NCBI RefSeq assembly: GCF_950295315.1
Contig: NC_080181.1
Location: forward strand, 35,679,375-35,743,374
Origin: Erinaceus europaeus
Taxonomy: Eukaryota > Chordata > Mammalia > Eulipotyphla > Erinaceidae
Reading direction: 5' to 3'
Length of the DNA: 64,000 nt
Below the pieces are notes generated by a model, which saw only the letters and a list, made by a program, of their open reading frames with translations, searched no databases and had not been told where the DNA came from. A program made the position numbers and the translations under genes. Positions 22,337 through 36,286 of this stretch are shown piece after piece. How positions within the stretch are numbered: position 1 is the stretch's first letter; each line of letters opens with the position of its first letter.

Positions 22337-25029
22337 AAACATCCCTGGATTTACTTGATAAGGCGATATGACCTGCCGAGTTTTGGATCCTCATTTTCCT
22401 GAGTATCACTCCTGGAGACAGTGTCATGACACGACACAAGGAGATCTCTGGTATCAGAGAGCGCCTGGAACAGCAGCTGGGGCTCTAGTGCCAGGGCAGG
22501 AGCAACTTCCCATCCACCCTCCACGGAGTCCACCTGCCTGCATTTTGGTCCTTTTCCCTCCAAAAAAGATTTTTCCCTTTTTTCACTGAGAAACAGGCAG
22601 CAGACTGGTTACCCAAGCAGGGGGAAAAAAAATAAAAAAGCCTTTTTTTTTTTTTTTTTTTTTTTAACCGTACTGCATGACCATCTTCTGGGAAGTATAG
22701 GTTTTGAACCTGAAAACTCTGTCTGTCTGTCTGTGTCCTAGTCCACAGAAAGAGCCACTAGCCCAGCCAGATGTCGTGCTCAGAATAGGGTGTTTTTGCC
22801 ACTCATAGGCCTGCACAGTGCACTAGGGATTGGACAGCCTGAGACCCAAATGTTACATTGTAGATGGATTGTTTGCAGTTCTTGCTCCCCAGGACATTGG
22901 ACAGTCTCAACTCCCCTACAGCCAGAAAAAAAGACTCTTGACAGCCTTAGAGCAAATGGAGTGGCAGGGAGATGGGAGAGTGTTGCATGTGTGGGCTGCT
23001 CATGCCCAGGTGTCTGTGGGGGGCCATGGCAGAGGCTGTAAGGGGGCAAGGGGGCAGAAGGAGACTGGTTGAGAGGCAGACTGCAGGCAGGGGAGCCCCT
23101 GAGGGTTTGCAGTGCTGTGTGTGGGTGTGGTGGCAGGGGGTTAGGGCAGGTCCCCCTGCTGGATGGTGAGATGGCAGCTGGGCTGGCCCAGGTAACCCAG
23201 GGCTGAAGGGAAGCAGCAGGGTGGCAGGAAAGTAGCGCAGGGAGGCACACAGTAGATGTTAGTTGGGGAGCTGGGGAACAGGGGGCAAGGGGAAAGAGGG
23301 CATCCTTGAGGAAGTGTCTGGTCTAGAGAGTGGGGGGAGCTGGAGGCATGGAAGGTCCCAGGAATCAGGGACTGACAGGACCAGATACCTGCACCCACCC
23401 ACTGGATAGAAGCTGCAGCAGCCAGAGCAGATGCCCAAAGTGAGTCCCTCTGAGGATGAGGAAGTTGAGGAGGAGGTGAAGGAAGAGGAGGAGGAGGAGG
23501 AGGAGGAGGAGGAGGAGGAGGAGGAGGAGGAGGGGAAGGAGGGCAGCTGTCAGTAGGCAATGGTATTAATAGAGGCCTCCACTATGGAGGCATGTGTCCA
23601 GGCAGTCACCCACCCAACCTCAGGGGCAGCTCAGGGCACCCAGGGACCTGGTGTGGGTATCTCTGGGGGGGGGGGGACTGTCAGTCAGTCAGCAGGACTG
23701 TGTGTAAGTGCACATGGTGGGACAGGGGCCTGGCGGCCCTTGGCCCCCAGCCCTGGGCTGTCAGATGCCTGCCCCGTGGCCAGACACCCCCCACTCTGCC
23801 CATAGCCCCTAGGCCCGGCCCACCTGCTCCTGTTTTGGCCTTGGGCTCTGGCTCTGGTGGCTGGCCACCACCAGTTTTGGCCTGGGGCTCTGTGTCTGGT
23901 GGCTGGCCACCACCCCTCAGGTCAAGTTAAGGTTCGGGGTCATGGCTGCTGGTCCACTGGATGGGCAGGGTCCCCGCTACCTAGCAACCGCAGGAGCCAT
24001 CTGTGATGTCCTAGCCCCCGGCATTGTGTGCTGGCCACACCGGCACTGGGCAGCCCACCTGCCCTGCCACTAGGTCAGGCAGCAGCGCCCAGACGCCAGG
24101 GCCCTGGCACACAGGGACAGAAGGATAGGAAGACAGTGCTGACCGACGAGGGACCTCAGGGCTGGCAGCCAAGAGAAGAAAGAAGGAGGTGTACCCGGGA
24201 TCCAGGGAGCCCAGGCCAGAGCTGCCTGCATGCCTGCCTGCCTTCCTGGATGTCTGTATGCTGCCTATGTCCAGGTAGGTTTCTCAGGTCCCCTCCACTC
24301 CTGTCCTCTCCTGTCCTCTCCTCTCCTCTCCATCCTTTCCCCTCTCCGCTCCTCTGCACCTTGCTTCTCTCCTCTTGTCTGTCCTCTCTTCCGGGTGCCC
24401 TGCTCACCAGCTCCAGCACTCGTGAAGGTTCTCCAGTGACCGCTGCTTGCAACCCCTTCCACCCCCTCCCTTCCCTGATGTGACCCAGCTCACAGGGTCA
24501 CCGGCTCACCCCACCCACACCCACACCCGCCAACACATTCCCTGGTTCAGCCCCACTGCCCTATTCAGCCGAACTGGCTCCTTTGCAACCTACCTGTGCA
24601 GCGTTGATTGTCTTCATCATTCAAGGAGAGACCTCCTTTTGTACTTAGCTTGGTTGACTGGTGGATGGATGGATGATGGATGGATGGATGGATGGATGGA
24701 TGGATGGATGGACACGTCAATGGATTGGTATTGTACAGGCAAAGCACCATCTATAGGGGTAGCTGAGACCGCTGGTTTCAGAGCTCTAGTCTGCTGTCAA
24801 ATGTAAAGCATTAATTTATCAATAACAAAATTGAATAAGTACATAAATAAATAAATAAATATAAAAACTGGGTTAAAACATACATGGCGTCTTTGCCTTT
24901 CTGAATATGGTTGCTGTGAGGATCTTAACAAGGAAAGCAGTGTCCTGAGTAGCCCCTTGAAATAGTGGAATATTTCATTTTCCTTTCTTTTTCTTTTTCT
25001 TTTTCTTCTTTTACTTTCTATGTTCTTGA

Positions 25030-25236
25030 TTATTTATTGGAATAAATGGTCAGGAGTTGAGAGGGAATGGAGGCACAGAGAGTTTGAGACACAGAGAGAC
25101 ACCTGCAGCACTTCTGCACCACTTGTAAACATTTCCACCGGCAGTTGGGGACCAGGGTCTTGAAGCCCAGTCCTCCTGCACTGTCACCTGAGTGCTTACC
25201 TGGGTGTGGCACCACCTGGTACCCTTGATGGGACAC
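25030..25236 (-). mobile_element. SINE A in copy 8
   Basis: Same as 1314-1520. M1 is C at 25130. Confidence 0.74.
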
Positions 25237-25370
25237 TTTTTTTTAGCAATGGAAAGAAATTCTCGTGGCAAGGTAATAAATAAATGAAGAAATAAATAAA
25301 AGTGCATTGACATTAACTCAGTGGAAACACACAGGGACATATACATGTCTGCTACCTGTATTACTAATTC

Positions 25371-25731
25371 ATTTATTTATTGATTGCCTCAAGGGCTTAT
25401 TGCCACAGCTCAGTGCCTGCGCCACCAATAATCCACAGCTCCTGCACTCCATATGTTCCCCTTTCGCTGCCCTTGTTGCTTGGTCACTGTGGTGGTGGTT
25501 ATTGTTGTTGTTGTTGTTGCTGTTGTTACTGACCTTGAATCTGACAGAGAAAAAAGGAGAGAGGAGGGGAAATACAGAGTGGGGGGAGAAAGATAGAGCC
25601 CCTAAACACCTGCTTCACCCCCTTAAAGCGACTTCCCTGCAGGTGGGAGTCTGGGGGCCAGACCCCAGATCCTCCCACCTGTCCCCTCTTTTCGCGAGCG
25701 CCACAAGCCCTTAACCCTCTGACACACCGCC
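25371..25731 (-). mobile_element. SINE B in copy 8
   Basis: Same as 1655-2015; M2 G (25382), M3 T (25443), first copy with M4 A (25648), which breaks the hairpin in the SINE head. Confidence 0.76.
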
Positions 25732-26035
25732 AAACATCCCTGGATTTACTTGATAAGGCGATATGACCTGCCGAGTTTTGGATCCTCATTTTCCTGAGTA
25801 TCACTCCTGGAGACAGTGTCATGACACGACACAAGGAGATCTCTGGTATCAGAGAGCGCCTGGAACAGCAGCTGGGGCTCTAGTGCCAGGGCAGGAGCAA
25901 CTTCCCATCCACCCTCCACGGAGTCCACCTGCCTGCATTTTGGTCCTTTTCCCTCCAAAAAAGATTTTTCCCTTTTTTCACTGAGAAACAGGCAGCAGAC
26001 TGGTTACCCAAGCAGGGGGAAAAAAAATAAAAAAG

Positions 26036-26068
<33 letters not shown>

Positions 26069-28436
26069 GTACTGCATGACCATCTTCTGGGAAGTATAGG
26101 TTTTGAACCTGAAAACTCTGTCTGTCTGTCTGTGTCCTAGTCCACAGAAAGAGCCACTAGCCCAGCCAGATGTCGTGCTCAGAATAGGGTGTTTTTGCCA
26201 CTCATAGGCCTGCACAGTGCACTAGGGATTGGACAGCCTGAGACCCAAATGTTACATTGTAGATGGATTGTTTGCAGTTCTTGCTCCCCAGGACATTGGA
26301 CAGTCTCAACTCCCCTACAGCCAGAAAAAAAGACTCTTGACAGCCTTAGAGCAAATGGAGTGGCAGGGAGATGGGAGAGTGTTGCATGTGTGGGCTGCTC
26401 ATGCCCAGGTGTCTGTGGGGGGCCATGGCAGAGGCTGTAAGGGGGCAAGGGGGCAGAAGGAGACTGGTTGAGAGGCAGACTGCAGGCAGGGGAGCCCCTG
26501 AGGGTTTGCAGTGCTGTGTGTGGGTGTGGTGGCAGGGGGTTAGGGCAGGTCCCCCTGCTGGATGGTGAGATGGCAGCTGGGCTGGCCCAGGTAACCCAGG
26601 GCTGAAGGGAAGCAGCAGGGTGGCAGGAAAGTAGCGCAGGGAGGCACACAGTAGATGTTAGTTGGGGAGCTGGGGAACAGGGGGCAAGGGGAAAGAGGGC
26701 ATCCTTGAGGAAGTGTCTGGTCTAGAGAGTGGGGGGAGCTGGAGGCATGGAAGGTCCCAGGAATCAGGGACTGACAGGACCAGATACCTGCACCCACCCA
26801 CTGGATAGAAGCTGCAGCAGCCAGAGCAGATGCCCAAAGTGAGTCCCTTTGAGGATGAGGAAGTTGAGGAGGAGGTGAAGGAAGAGGAGGAGGAGGAGGA
26901 GGAGGAGGAGGAGGAGGAGGAGGAGGAGGGGAAGGAGGGCAGCTGTCAGTAGGCAATGGTATTAATAGAGGCCTCCACTATGGAGGCATGTGTCCAGGCA
27001 GTCACCCACCCAACCTCAGGGGCAGCTCAGGGCACCCAGGGACCTGGTGTGGGTATCTCTGGGGGGGGGGGACTGTCAGTCAGTCAGCAGGACTGTGTGT
27101 AAGTGCACATGGTGGGACAGGGGCCTGGCGGCCCTTGGCCCCCAGCCCTGGGCTGTCAGATGCCTGCCCCGTGGCCAGACACCCCCCACTCTGCCCATAG
27201 CCCCTAGGCCCGGCCCACCTGCTCCTGTTTTGGCCTTGGGCTCTGGCTCTGGTGGCTGGCCACCACCAGTTTTGGCCTGGGGCTCTGTGTCTGGTGGCTG
27301 GCCACCACCCCTCAGGTCAAGTTAAGGTTCGGGGTCATGGCTGCTGGTCCACTGGATGGGCAGGGTCCCCGCTACCTAGCAACCGCAGGAGCCATCTGTG
27401 ATGTCCTAGCCCCCGGCATTGTGTGCTGGCCACACCGGCACTGGGCAGCCCACCTGCCCTGCCACTAGGTCAGGCAGCAGCGCCCAGACGCCAGGGCCCT
27501 GGCACACAGGGACAGAAGGATAGGAAGACAGTGCTGACCGACGAGGGACCTCAGGGCTGGCAGCCAAGAGAAGAAAGAAGGAGGTGTACCCGGGATCCAG
27601 GGAGCCCAGGCCAGAGCTGCCTGCATGCCTGCCTGCCTTCCTGGATGTCTGTATGCTGCCTATGTCCAGGTAGGTTTCTCAGGTCCCCTCCACTCCTGTC
27701 CTCTCCTGTCCTCTCCTCTCCTCTCCATCCTTTCCCCTCTCCGCTCCTCTGCACCTTGCTTCTCTCCTCTTGTCTGTCCTCTCTTCCGGGTGCCCTGCTC
27801 ACCAGCTCCAGCACTCGTGAAGGTTCTCCAGTGACCGCTGCTTGCAACCCCTTCCACCCCCTCCCTTCCCTGATGTGACCCAGCTCACAGGGTCACCGGC
27901 TCACCCCACCCACACCCACACCCGCCAACACATTCCCTGGTTCAGCCCCACTGCCCTATTCAGCCGAACTGGCTCCTTTGCAACCTACCTGTGCAGCGTT
28001 GATTGTCTTCATCATTCAAGGAGAGACCTCCTTTTGTACTTAGCTTGGTTGACTGGTGGATGGATGGATGATGGATGGATGGATGGATGGATGGATGGAT
28101 GGATGGATGGATGGATGGACACGTCAATGGATTGGTATTGTACAGGCAAAGCACCATCTATAGGGGTAGCTGAGACCGCTGGTTTCAGAGCTCTAGTCTG
28201 CTGTCAAATGTAAAGCATTAATTTATCAATAACAAAATTGAATAAGTACATAAATAAATAAATAAATATAAAAACTGGGTTAAAACATACATGGCGTCTT
28301 TGCCTTTCTGAATATGGTTGCTGTGAGGATCTTAACAAGGAAAGCAGTGTCCTGAGTAGCCCCTTGAAATAGTGGAATATTTCATTTTCCTTTCTTTTTC
28401 TTTTTCTTTTTCTTCTTTTACTTTCTATGTTCTTGA

Positions 28437-28643
28437 TTATTTATTGGAATAAATGGTCAGGAGTTGAGAGGGAATGGAGGCACAGAGAGTTTGAGACACA
28501 GAGAGACACCTGCAGCACTTCTGCACCACTTGTAAACATTTCCACCGGCAGTTGGGGACCAGGGTCTTGAAGCCCAGTCCTCCTGCACTGTCACCTGAGT
28601 GCTTACCTGGGTGTGGCACCACCTGGTACCCTTGATGGGACAC
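28437..28643 (-). mobile_element. SINE A in copy 9
   Basis: Same as 1314-1520. M1 is C at 28537. Confidence 0.74.
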
Positions 28644-28777
28644 TTTTTTTTAGCAATGGAAAGAAATTCTCGTGGCAAGGTAATAAATAAATGAAGAAAT
28701 AAATAAAAGTGCATTGACATTAACTCAGTGGAAACACACAGGGACATATACATGTCTGCTACCTGTATTACTAATTC

Positions 28778-29138
28778 ATTTATTTATTGATTGCCTCAAG
28801 GGCTTATTGCCACAGCTCAGTGCCTGCGCCACCAATAATCCACAGCTCCTGCACTCCATATGTTCCCCTTTCGCTGCCCTTGTTGCTTGGTCACTGTGGT
28901 GGTGGTTATTGTTGTTGTTGTTGTTGCTGTTGTTACTGACCTTGAATCTGACAGAGAAAAAAGGAGAGAGGAGGGGAAATACAGAGTGGGGGGAGAAAGA
29001 TAGAGCCCCTAAACACCTGCTTCACCCCCTTAAAGCGACTTCCCTGCAGGTGGGAGTCTGGGGGCCAGACCCCAGATCCTCCCACCTGTCCCCTCTTTTC
29101 GCGAGCGCCACAAGCCCTTAACCCTCTGACACACCGCC
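28778..29138 (-). mobile_element. SINE B in copy 9
   Basis: Same as 1655-2015; M2 G (28789), M3 T (28850), M4 A (29055). Confidence 0.76.
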
Positions 29139-29442
29139 AAACATCCCTGGATTTACTTGATAAGGCGATATGACCTGCCGAGTTTTGGATCCTCATTTTC
29201 CTGAGTATCACTCCTGGAGACAGTGTCATGACACGACACAAGGAGATCTCTGGTATCAGAGAGCGCCTGGAACAGCAGCTGGGGCTCTAGTGCCAGGGCA
29301 GGAGCAACTTCCCATCCACCCTCCACGGAGTCCACCTGCCTGCATTTTGGTCCTTTTCCCTCCAAAAAAGATTTTTCCCTTTTTTCACTGAGAAACAGGC
29401 AGCAGACTGGTTACCCAAGCAGGGGGAAAAAAAATAAAAAAG

Positions 29443-29475
<33 letters not shown>

Positions 29476-31839
29476 GTACTGCATGACCATCTTCTGGGAA
29501 GTATAGGTTTTGAACCTGAAAACTCTGTCTGTCTGTCTGTGTCCTAGTCCACAGAAAGAGCCACTAGCCCAGCCAGATGTCGTGCTCAGAATAGGGTGTT
29601 TTTGCCACTCATAGGCCTGCACAGTGCACTAGGGATTGGACAGCCTGAGACCCAAATGTTACATTGTAGATGGATTGTTTGCAGTTCTTGCTCCCCAGGA
29701 CATTGGACAGTCTCAACTCCCCTACAGCCAGAAAAAAAGACTCTTGACAGCCTTAGAGCAAATGGAGTGGCAGGGAGATGGGAGAGTGTTGCATGTGTGG
29801 GCTGCTCATGCCCAGGTGTCTGTGGGGGGCCATGGCAGAGGCTGTAAGGGGGCAAGGGGGCAGAAGGAGACTGGTTGAGAGGCAGACTGCAGGCAGGGGA
29901 GCCCCTGAGGGTTTGCAGTGCTGTGTGTGGGTGTGGTGGCAGGGGGTTAGGGCAGGTCCCCCTGCTGGATGGTGAGATGGCAGCTGGGCTGGCCCAGGTA
30001 ACCCAGGGCTGAAGGGAAGCAGCAGGGTGGCAGGAAAGTAGCGCAGGGAGGCACACAGTAGATGTTAGTTGGGGAGCTGGGGAACAGGGGGCAAGGGGAA
30101 AGAGGGCATCCTTGAGGAAGTGTCTGGTCTAGAGAGTGGGGGGAGCTGGAGGCATGGAAGGTCCCAGGAATCAGGGACTGACAGGACCAGATACCTGCAC
30201 CCACCCACTGGATAGAAGCTGCAGCAGCCAGAGCAGATGCCCAAAGTGAGTCCCTTTGAGGATGAGGAAGTTGAGGAGGAGGTGAAGGAAGAGGAGGAGG
30301 AGGAGGAGGAGGAGGAGGAGGAGGAGGAGGAGGAGGGGAAGGAGGGCAGCTGTCAGTAGGCAATGGTATTAATAGAGGCCTCCACTATGGAGGCATGTGT
30401 CCAGGCAGTCACCCACCCAACCTCAGGGGCAGCTCAGGGCACCCAGGGACCTGGTGTGGGTATCTCTGGGGGGGGGGGACTGTCAGTCAGTCAGCAGGAC
30501 TGTGTGTAAGTGCACATGGTGGGACAGGGGCCTGGCGGCCCTTGGCCCCCAGCCCTGGGCTGTCAGATGCCTGCCCCGTGGCCAGACACCCCCCACTCTG
30601 CCCATAGCCCCTAGGCCCGGCCCACCTGCTCCTGTTTTGGCCTTGGGCTCTGGCTCTGGTGGCTGGCCACCACCAGTTTTGGCCTGGGGCTCTGTGTCTG
30701 GTGGCTGGCCACCACCCCTCAGGTCAAGTTAAGGTTCGGGGTCATGGCTGCTGGTCCACTGGATGGGCAGGGTCCCCGCTACCTAGCAACCGCAGGAGCC
30801 ATCTGTGATGTCCTAGCCCCCGGCATTGTGTGCTGGCCACACCGGCACTGGGCAGCCCACCTGCCCTGCCACTAGGTCAGGCAGCAGCGCCCAGACGCCA
30901 GGGCCCTGGCACACAGGGACAGAAGGATAGGAAGACAGTGCTGACCGACGAGGGACCTCAGGGCTGGCAGCCAAGAGAAGAAAGAAGGAGGTGTACCCGG
31001 GATCCAGGGAGCCCAGGCCAGAGCTGCCTGCATGCCTGCCTGCCTTCCTGGATGTCTGTATGCTGCCTATGTCCAGGTAGGTTTCTCAGGTCCCCTCCAC
31101 TCCTGTCCTCTCCTGTCCTCTCCTCTCCTCTCCATCCTTTCCCCTCTCCGCTCCTCTGCACCTTGCTTCTCTCCTCTTGTCTGTCCTCTCTTCCGGGTGC
31201 CCTGCTCACCAGCTCCAGCACTCGTGAAGGTTCTCCAGTGACCGCTGCTTGCAACCCCTTCCACCCCCTCCCTTCCCTGATGTGACCCAGCTCACAGGGT
31301 CACCGGCTCACCCCACCCACACCCACACCCGCCAACACATTCCCTGGTTCAGCCCCACTGCCCTATTCAGCCGAACTGGCTCCTTTGCAACCTACCTGTG
31401 CAGCGTTGATTGTCTTCATCATTCAAGGAGAGACCTCCTTTTGTACTTAGCTTGGTTGACTGGTGGATGGATGGATGATGGATGGATGGATGGATGGATG
31501 GATGGATGGATGGATGGATGGACACGTCAATGGATTGGTATTGTACAGGCAAAGCACCATCTATAGGGGTAGCTGAGACCGCTGGTTTCAGAGCTCTAGT
31601 CTGCTGTCAAATGTAAAGCATTAATTTATCAATAACAAAATTGAATAAGTACATAAATAAATAAATAAATATAAAAACTGGGTTAAAACATACATGGCGT
31701 CTTTGCCTTTCTGAATATGGTTGCTGTGAGGATCTTAACAAGGAAAGCAGTGTCCTGAGTAGCCCCTTGAAATAGTGGAATATTTCATTTTCCTTTCTTT
31801 TTCTTTTTCTTTTTCTTCTTTTACTTTCTATGTTCTTGA

Positions 31840-32046
31840 TTATTTATTGGAATAAATGGTCAGGAGTTGAGAGGGAATGGAGGCACAGAGAGTTTGAGAC
31901 ACAGAGAGACACCTGCAGCACTTCTGCACCACTTGTAAACATTTCCACCGGCAGTTGGGGACCAGGGTCTTGAAGCCCAGTCCTCCTGCACTGTCACCTG
32001 AGTGCTTACCTGGGTGTGGCACCACCTGGTACCCTTGATGGGACAC
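31840..32046 (-). mobile_element. SINE A in copy 10
   Basis: Same as 1314-1520. M1 is C at 31940. Confidence 0.74.
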
Positions 32047-32180
32047 TTTTTTTTAGCAATGGAAAGAAATTCTCGTGGCAAGGTAATAAATAAATGAAGA
32101 AATAAATAAAAGTGCATTGACATTAACTCAGTGGAAACACACAGGGACATATACATGTCTGCTACCTGTATTACTAATTC

Positions 32181-32541
32181 ATTTATTTATTGATTGCCTC
32201 AAGGGCTTATTGCCACAGCTCAGTGCCTGCGCCACCAATAATCCACAGTTCCTGCACTCCATATGTTCCCCTTTCGCTGCCCTTGTTGCTTGGTCACTGT
32301 GGTGGTGGTTATTGTTGTTGTTGTTGTTGCTGTTGTTACTGACCTTGAATCTGACAGAGAAAAAAGGAGAGAGGAGGGGAAATACAGAGTGGGGGGAGAA
32401 AGATAGAGCCCCTAAACACCTGCTTCACCCCCTTAAAGCGACTTCCCTGCAGGTGGGAGTCTGGGGGCCAGACCCCAGATCCTCCCACCTGTCCCCTCTT
32501 TTCGCGAGCGCCACAAGCCCTTAACCCTCTGACACACCGCC
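32181..32541 (-). mobile_element. SINE B in copy 10
   Basis: Same as 1655-2015; M2 G (32192), M3 T (32253), M4 A (32458). Private C to T at 32249. Confidence 0.76.
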
Positions 32542-32844
32542 AAACATCCCTGGATTTACTTGATAAGGCGATATGACCTGCCGAGTTTTGGATCCTCATT
32601 TTCCTGAGTATCACTCCTGGAGACAGTGTCATGACACGACACAAGGAGATCTCTGGTATCAGAGAGCGCCTGGAACAGCAGCTGGGGCTCTAGTGCCAGG
32701 GCAGGAGCAACTTCCCATCCACCCTCCACGGAGTCCACCTGCCTGCATTTTGGTCCTTTTCCCTCCAAAAAAGATTTTTCCCTTTTTTCACTGAGAAACA
32801 GGTAGCAGACTGGTTACCCAAGCAGGGGGAAAAAAAATAAAAAA

Positions 32845-32884
<40 letters not shown>

Positions 32885-35241
32885 GTACTGCATGACCATC
32901 TTCTGGGAAGTATAGGTTTTGAACCTGAAAACTCTGTCTGTCTGTCTGTGTCCTAGTCCACAGAAAGAGCCACTAGCCCAGCCAGATGTCGTGCTCAGAA
33001 TAGGGTGTTTTTGCCACTCATAGGCCTGCACAGTGCACTAGGGATTGGACAGCCTGAGACCCAAATGTTACATTGTAGATGGATTGTTTGCAGTTCTTGC
33101 TCCCCAGGACATTGGACAGTCTCAACTCCCCTACAGCCAGAAAAAAAGACTCTTGACAGCCTTAGAGCAAATGGAGTGGCAGGGAGATGGGAGAGTGTTG
33201 CATGTGTGGGCTGCTCATGCCCAGGTGTCTGTGGGGGGCCATGGCAGAGGCTGTAAGGGGGCAAGGGGGCAGAAGGAGACTGGTTGAGAGGCAGACTGCA
33301 GGCAGGGGAGCCCCTGAGGGTTTGCAGTGCTGTGTGTGGGTGTGGTGGCAGGGGGTTAGGGCAGGTCCCCCTGCTGGATGGTGAGATGGCAGCTGGGCTG
33401 GCCCAGGTAACCCAGGGCTGAAGGGAAGCAGCAGGGTGGCAGGAAAGTAGCGCAGGGAGGCACACAGTAGATGTTAGTTGGGGAGCTGGGGAACAGGGGG
33501 CAAGGGGAAAGAGGGCATCCTTGAGGAAGTGTCTGGTCTAGAGAGTGGGGGGAGCTGGAGGCATGGAAGGTCCCAGGAATCAGGGACTGACAGGACCAGA
33601 TACCTGCACCCACCCACTGGATAGAAGCTGCAGCAGCCAGAGCAGATGCCCAAAGTGAGTCCCTTTGAGGATGAGGAAGTTGAGGAGGAGGTGAAGGAAG
33701 AGGAGGAGGAGGAGGAGGAGGAGGAGGAGGAGGAGGAGGAGGGGAAGGAGGGCAGCTGTCAGTAGGCAATGGTATTAATAGAGGCCTCCACTATGGAGGC
33801 ATGTGTCCAGGCAGTCACCCACCCAACCTCAGGGGCAGCTCAGGGCACCCAGGGACCTGGTGTGGGTATCTCTGGGGGGGGGGGACTGTCAGTCAGTCAG
33901 CAGGACTGTGTGTAAGTGCACATGGTGGGACAGGGGCCTGGCGGCCCTTGGCCCCCAGCCCTGGGCTGTCAGATGCCTGCCCCGTGGCCAGACACCCCCC
34001 ACTCTGCCCATAGCCCCTAGGCCCGGCCCACCTGCTCCTGTTTTGGCCTTGGGCTCTGGCTCTGGTGGCTGGCCACCACCAGTTTTGGCCTGGGGCTCTG
34101 TGTCTGGTGGCTGGCCACCACCCCTCAGGTCAAGTTAAGGTTCGGGGTCATGGCTGCTGGTCCACTGGATGGGCAGGGTCCCCGCTACCTAGCAACCGCA
34201 GGAGCCATCTGTGATGTCCTAGCCCCCGGCATTGTGTGCTGGCCACACCGGCACTGGGCAGCCCACCTGCCCTGCCACTAGGTCAGGCAGCAGCGCCCAG
34301 ACGCCAGGGCCCTGGCACACAGGGACAGAAGGATAGGAAGACAGTGCTGACCGACGAGGGACCTCAGGGCTGGCAGCCAAGAGAAGAAAGAAGGAGGTGT
34401 ACCCGGGATCCAGGGAGCCCAGGCCAGAGCTGCCTGCATGCCTGCCTGCCTTCCTGGATGTCTGTATGCTGCCTATGTCCAGGTAGGTTTCTCAGGTCCC
34501 CTCCACTCCTGTCCTCTCCTGTCCTCTCCTCTCCTCTCCATCCTTTCCCCTCTCCGCTCCTCTGCACCTTGCTTCTCTCCTCTTGTCTGTCCTCTCTTCC
34601 GGGTGCCCTGCTCACCAGCTCCAGCACTCGTGAAGGTTCTCCAGTGACCGCTGCTTGCAACCCCTTCCACCCCCTCCCTTCCCTGATGTGACCCAGCTCA
34701 CAGGGTCACCGGCTCACCCCACCCACACCCACACCCGCCAACACATTCCCTGGTTCAGCCCCACTGCCCTATTCAGCCGAACTGGCTCCTTTGCAACCTA
34801 CCTGTGCAGCGTTGATTGTCTTCATCATTCAAGGAGAGACCTCCTTTTGTACTTAGCTTGGTTGACTGGTGGATGGATGGATGATGGATGGATGGATGGA
34901 TGGATGGATGGATGGATGGATGGACACGTCAATGGATTGGTATTGTACAGGCAAAGCACCATCTATAGGGGTAGCTGAGACCGCTGGTTTCAGAGCTCTA
35001 GTCTGCTGTCAAATGTAAAGCATTAATTTATCAATAACAAAATTGAATAAGTACATAAATAAATAAATAAATATAAAAACTGGGTTAAAACATACATGGC
35101 GTCTTTGCCTTTCTGAATATGGTTGCTGTGAGGATCTTAACAAGGAAAGAAGTGTCCTGAGTAGCCCCTTGAAATAGTGGAATATTTCATTTTCCTTTCT
35201 TTTTCTTTTTCTTTTTCTTCTTTTACTTTCTATGTTCTTGA

Positions 35242-35448
35242 TTATTTATTGGAATAAATGGTCAGGAGTTGAGAGGGAATGGAGGCACAGAGAGTTTGAG
35301 ACACAGAGAGACACCTGCAGCACTTCTGCACCACTTGTAAACATTTCCACCGGCAGTTGGGGACCAGGGTCTTGAAGCCCAGTCCTCCTGCACTGTCACC
35401 TGAGTGCTTACCTGGGTGTGGCACCACCTGGTACCCTTGATGGGACAC
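35242..35448 (-). mobile_element. SINE A in copy 11
   Basis: Same as 1314-1520. M1 is C at 35342. Confidence 0.74.
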
Positions 35449-35582
35449 TTTTTTTTAGCAATGGAAAGAAATTCTCGTGGCAAGGTAATAAATAAATGAA
35501 GAAATAAATAAAAGTGCATTGACATTAACTCAGTGGAAACACACAGGGACATATACATGTCTGCTACCTGTATTACTAATTC

Positions 35583-35943
35583 ATTTATTTATTGATTGCC
35601 TCAAGGGCTTATTGCCACAGCTCAGTGCCTGCGCCACCAATAATCCACAGCTCCTGCACTCCATATGTTCCCCTTTCGCTGCCCTTGTTGCTTGGTCACT
35701 GTGGTGGTGGTTATTGTTGTTGTTGTTGTTGCTGTTGTTACTGACCTTGAATCTGACAGAGAAAAAAGGAGAGAGGAGGGGAAATACAGAGTGGGGGGAG
35801 AAAGATAGAGCCCCTAAACACCTGCTTCACCCCCTTAAAGCGACTTCCCTGCAGGTGGGAGTCTGGGGGCCAGACCCCAGATCCTCCCACCTGTCCCCTC
35901 TTTTCGCGAGCGCCACAAGCCCTTAACCCTCTGACACACCGCC
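35583..35943 (-). mobile_element. SINE B in copy 11
   Basis: Same as 1655-2015; M2 G (35594), M3 T (35655), M4 A (35860). Confidence 0.76.
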
Positions 35944-36246
35944 AAACATCCCTGGATTTACTTGATAAGGCGATATGACCTGCCGAGTTTTGGATCCTCA
36001 TTTTCCTGAGTATCACTCCTGGAGACAGTGTCATGACACGACACAAGGAGATCTCTGGTATCAGAGAGCGCCTGGAACAGCAGCTGGGGCTCTAGTGCCA
36101 GGGCAGGAGCAACTTCCCATCCACCCTCCACGGAGTCCACCTGCCTGCATTTTGGTCCTTTTCCCTCCAAAAAAGATTTTTCCCTTTTTTCACTGAGAAA
36201 CAGGCAGCAGACTGGTTACCCAAGCAGGGGGAAAAAAAATAAAAAA

Positions 36247-36286
<40 letters not shown>

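Larger units (their letters stand above)
20314..23708 (+). repeat. Macrosatellite unit, copy 7
   Basis: 3395 bp. GGAT x8 (21268-21317), T23 (22643-22665), GAG x16 (23485-23532), G12. Markers C,A,A,G,C. It joins the M1=C state of the following copies to the M2/M3=A,A state of the preceding copies, so it looks like a junction between two copy families. Confidence 0.97.
23709..27103 (+). repeat. Macrosatellite unit, copy 8
   Basis: 3395 bp. GGAT x8 (24663-24712), T27 (26038-26064), GAG x15 (26884-26928), G11. Markers C,G,T,A,T; first copy of the family spanning copies 8-11. GGAT count matches copy 7; T-run and GAG count match copy 9. Confidence 0.97.
27104..30510 (+). repeat. Macrosatellite unit, copy 9
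   Basis: 3407 bp, the longest copy. GGAT x11 (28058-28119), the largest tetranucleotide expansion in the window; T27 (29445-29471), GAG x15 (30291-30335), G11. Markers C,G,T,A,T. Apart from GGAT length it matches copy 8 at every tract and marker I compared. Confidence 0.97.
30511..33916 (+). repeat. Macrosatellite unit, copy 10
   Basis: 3406 bp. GGAT x10 (31465-31522), T33 (32848-32880), GAG x14 (33700-33741), G11. Markers C,G,T,A,T. Private substitutions C to T at 32249 (in SINE B) and 32803. Confidence 0.97.
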